This document shows positions 56,778 to 58,398 of a DNA stretch of 58,398 nucleotides, piece after piece. The notes beneath the pieces are model-generated. The model was not told the DNA's origin. It saw only the letters and a program-made list of their open reading frames with translations, and made no database searches. This DNA is from Hydrogenophaga sp. (GTDB lineage: Bacteria > Pseudomonadota > Gammaproteobacteria > Burkholderiales > Burkholderiaceae_C). Where the stretch lies: positions 1 through 58,398 of the forward strand of contig NZ_JAABRQ010000024.1 in assembly GCF_011390835.1 (NCBI RefSeq), read 5' to 3'. Every line of letters starts with the position of its first letter. Within the stretch, counting starts at the first letter, position 1. Made by a program: the position numbers and the translations under genes.

Positions 56778-57805
56778 TTCAGCACAACTTGGGTCCAGCG
56801 CCGCAGCCAGGCCTTGGCCTGCTGCTCGGTGATCGGGGCGGACAAGGCGTCAAACGCGGCGGGCTCGGTCGCGTATTGCTGCATCACGTCCACGCGTGGC
56901 GCACCGGCCTCGGCCGGGAACATCCACATCGTGGTCTGCAGCGATTGCTGCACCGGCGCCGAGCGCAGAAATTCGATGAAGCGCCCGGCCGCTTCGCGCG
57001 GGGCAGCAGGCGCGCCCTTGATCAATGCCACGCCCTCCACCTGCCGGTACACCCCGCCCTGGAGAAACAGGTTGGCGGTGGGCGACTCGGTGATCTTGTC
57101 CTTGCTGTAGAACACTTCGGCAGCCGGGCTGCTGGCGTAGCTCACGACGATGGGGCGTGTGCCGCCGTTGCGGGTGAACTCGGTGTAGTAGGCCTCGCTC
57201 CAGCCCTTGACCACCTTCACGCCATTGCGGCGCATCTTTGCCCACCAGTCGAACGCAGCGGGCTCACCCAGGCCGGCAATGGTGGCCAGCAGAAACGCCT
57301 GACCCGGGCTGGAAGTGGCGGGGTTCTGCACCACAAGCAGCTTGGCGAAAGCCGGCTTCGTGAGGTCGGCCAGCGAAGTGGGCAAGGCGAGGCCGCGCTG
57401 GGTAAACCAGGCCTTGTCGATGTTGAGGTTCACGTAGCCGTAATCGACCGGCACCACGCCCTCGGCCAGCGCCACCACGGACGCGCGGCTTGAAGCCGGG
57501 CCGGTGTAAGCGTCCAGCACGCCAGCGGCCTTGGCACGTGGCAAAAGCGTGTTGTCAATGCCGAACACCACATCGGCGATCGGCTTGGCGCGGGTGAGGA
57601 TGAGCTTGTTGACCATCTCGCCAGCGTCACCCGCCTTGATGATCTGCAGCTTCACGCCAGCGTCCCGTTCGAACTGCGCCAGCTGTTCTTTGGGCAGATC
57701 GAACGAGCCATGGGTGAGCACGCGCAGAGCCGCTGTCTGAGCCCCGGCGGCTGAGGCCAGACATACGCTGGACAAGATCACAGAAAAAAGAAACCGCCGT
57801 TGCAT
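56774..57805 (-). CDS. thiB: Thiamine-binding periplasmic protein (ThiB)
   Basis: The 343-residue receptor has a signal peptide ending near AAGAQ. The mature part begins ALRVLTHGSFDLPKEQLAQFE. It includes DVVFGIDNTLLPRAKAAG and YGYVNLNIDKAWF, a region with aromatic residues that stack on thiamine in ThiB, and IVVSYASSPAAEVF. The ATG at 57805 is preferred over an earlier frame start. Regulation by thiamine pyrophosphate is supported by the riboswitch 78 bases upstream. Confidence 0.93.
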   Translation of the reverse strand: MQRRFLFSVILSSVCLASAAGAQTAALRVLTHGSFDLPKEQLAQFERDAGVKLQIIKAGDAGEMVNKLILTRAKPIADVVFGIDNTLLPRAKAAGVLDAYTGPASSRASVVALAEGVVPVDYGYVNLNIDKAWFTQRGLALPTSLADLTKPAFAKLLVVQNPATSSPGQAFLLATIAGLGEPAAFDWWAKMRRNGVKVVKGWSEAYYTEFTRNGGTRPIVVSYASSPAAEVFYSKDKITESPTANLFLQGGVYRQVEGVALIKGAPAAPREAAGRFIEFLRSAPVQQSLQTTMWMFPAEAGAPRVDVMQQYATEPAAFDALSAPITEQQAKAWLRRWTQVVLK

Positions 57806-57882
57806 GGAAACCGCCTTGTCACAACGCCTGCGTGAAGCGTGTAACCCAGACGGCAACCCACAAGGGCGGCTGGTTTGTCACG

Positions 57883-57966
57883 CTCCCTACGCTGGCACAA
57901 CCCAGATCAGGTGAGAGGGGTATTTCTCAGCCGCCTTCTGCGCGTTCGCAGGCGGCACCCCCGGTG
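57883..57966 (-). promoter_or_regulatory. Thiamine pyrophosphate (THI-box) riboswitch
   Basis: Read on the minus strand, the element has GGGGGTGCC at its 5 prime side and a variable P3 helix (GCCGCC/GGCGGC type). CTGAGAAATACCCC follows, then ACCTGATCTGGGT and GCCAGCGTAGGGA. These are the conserved TPP-sensor segments in order. It lies in the leader of thiBPQ and would lower expression when TPP is plentiful. No strong terminator follows, so control is probably of translation initiation. A TACAAT (-10-like) lies just upstream at 57975-57980. Confidence 0.93.
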
Positions 57967-58103
57967 AAATTCTTATTGTAGACCTGCGCCTCAGGGCACA
58001 GCCGTGGTAGCTTGTAGGTCATCCATCCCGCATGCCGCTTCTCTCGAAGTGCTGTGCCTGGTCGATCCACAGTGATTCACCGCACCACGCCCCAGGAGGC
58101 AGC
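57967..58103. other. Divergent spacer between thi riboswitch and methyltransferase
   Basis: This holds the probable thi promoter (TACAAT on the minus strand at 57975-57980, with no good -35) and the leader of the methyltransferase gene. No other feature is supported. Confidence 0.4.
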
Positions 58104-58398
58104 ATGCCCGGCTATCAGGTCAAACACCAGACCATCACCATCGCAGGCTGGGACTACGCCATCTGCTCGCTGCTCGACAACCAGCAGTACGCTCCCGCAC
58201 TCGACACGGACCCCAGCAACGGCATGGGTGAATCAGGCTGGCCCCTGTTCGGCCAGGTCTGGCCCTCGGCCCGGGTGCTCGCCCTGGCCATGGACAGCCA
58301 CGCCATCGCCGGCAAACGCATCCTGGAGATCGGCGCCGGGCTGGCTCTAGCCAGCCTGGTGATTCACCGTCGCGCCGGCGACGTGACCGTCACCGACT
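58104..58398 (+). CDS. Class I SAM-dependent methyltransferase, cut by window end
   Basis: Ninety-eight residues are visible before the window ends. AGGAGG stands just before the ATG. The start MPGYQVKHQTITIAGWDYAI is followed by WPLFGQVWPSARVLALAM and the SAM motif I RILEIGAGLALASL. This layout (WPSA..LA..M then EIGAG) is that of METTL/nicotinamide-methyltransferase-like enzymes. The substrate is unknown and the C-terminal half is missing. Confidence 0.8.
   Translation, partial: MPGYQVKHQTITIAGWDYAICSLLDNQQYAPALDTDPSNGMGESGWPLFGQVWPSARVLALAMDSHAIAGKRILEIGAGLALASLVIHRRAGDVTVTD

Overview
The window is GC-rich, densely coding bacterial chromosome. The sequence carries a protocatechuate 4,5-cleavage (pmd) gene order, TRAP and Bug-type solute receptors, and GC-rich intergenic palindromes. 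I infer a betaproteobacterium of the Burkholderiales, probably a Comamonadaceae relative such as Hydrogenophaga or Comamonas. No rRNA, tRNA, insertion sequence, phage gene or CRISPR array was seen.

Left part (1-7.1 kb): on the minus strand lie a double-domain ArsA ATPase directly behind a ccdAB toxin-antitoxin pair, then a Cpx-like two-component system with a CpxP/Spy-like lipoprotein. An LprI-like periplasmic protein and an aldo/keto reductase follow. The 7.2-13.4 kb region is a protocatechuate meta-cleavage operon in the order pmdE-F-D-A-B-C on the minus strand, with a divergent LysR regulator.

The 13.4-20.3 kb region is an osmoadaptation island on the plus strand. It has ectABCD for ectoine and hydroxyectoine synthesis and ehuBCDA for uptake. 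A leader with a near-consensus promoter and an intrinsic terminator precedes it and looks like a small RNA or attenuator.

The 20.3-34.0 kb region holds two divergent operons. Leftward are a TRAP transporter (dctPQM), a lone Bug-type receptor and an NAD(P)-dependent reductase. Rightward are a crotonase, a feruloyl-CoA synthase-like ligase, a thiolase, an SDR, a 4-hydroxybenzoyl-CoA thioesterase, a flavin reductase, an acyl-CoA dehydrogenase and a MarR regulator. Together they read as uptake and CoA-dependent beta-oxidation of a phenylpropanoid to a hydroxybenzoate. That product could feed the pmd operon after conversion to protocatechuate, although the hydroxylase or demethylase for that step is not here. 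A perfect palindrome fills the spacer of the predicted promoter, and a (GA)14 repeat occupies the ribosome-binding region of the ligase gene.

The right part (34-58.4 kb) holds an HxlR-type regulator and an FAH-family hydrolase. It then has grpE-dnaK-dnaJ with sigma-32-like promoters and a DAO-type oxidoreductase. A four-gene DNA-repair cassette (exonuclease, ATP-dependent ligase, Lhr-like helicase, PdeM) runs into an ABC/FtsX exporter pair. A beta-CASP hydrolase, an MltB-type transglycosylase, a ZIP-like transporter with altered metal motifs and an unrecognised P-loop-like protein follow. YbjQ and a thiBPQ operon under a TPP riboswitch come next, and a methyltransferase is cut by the window end.

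All assignments come from reading motifs and gene context; no database search was run.
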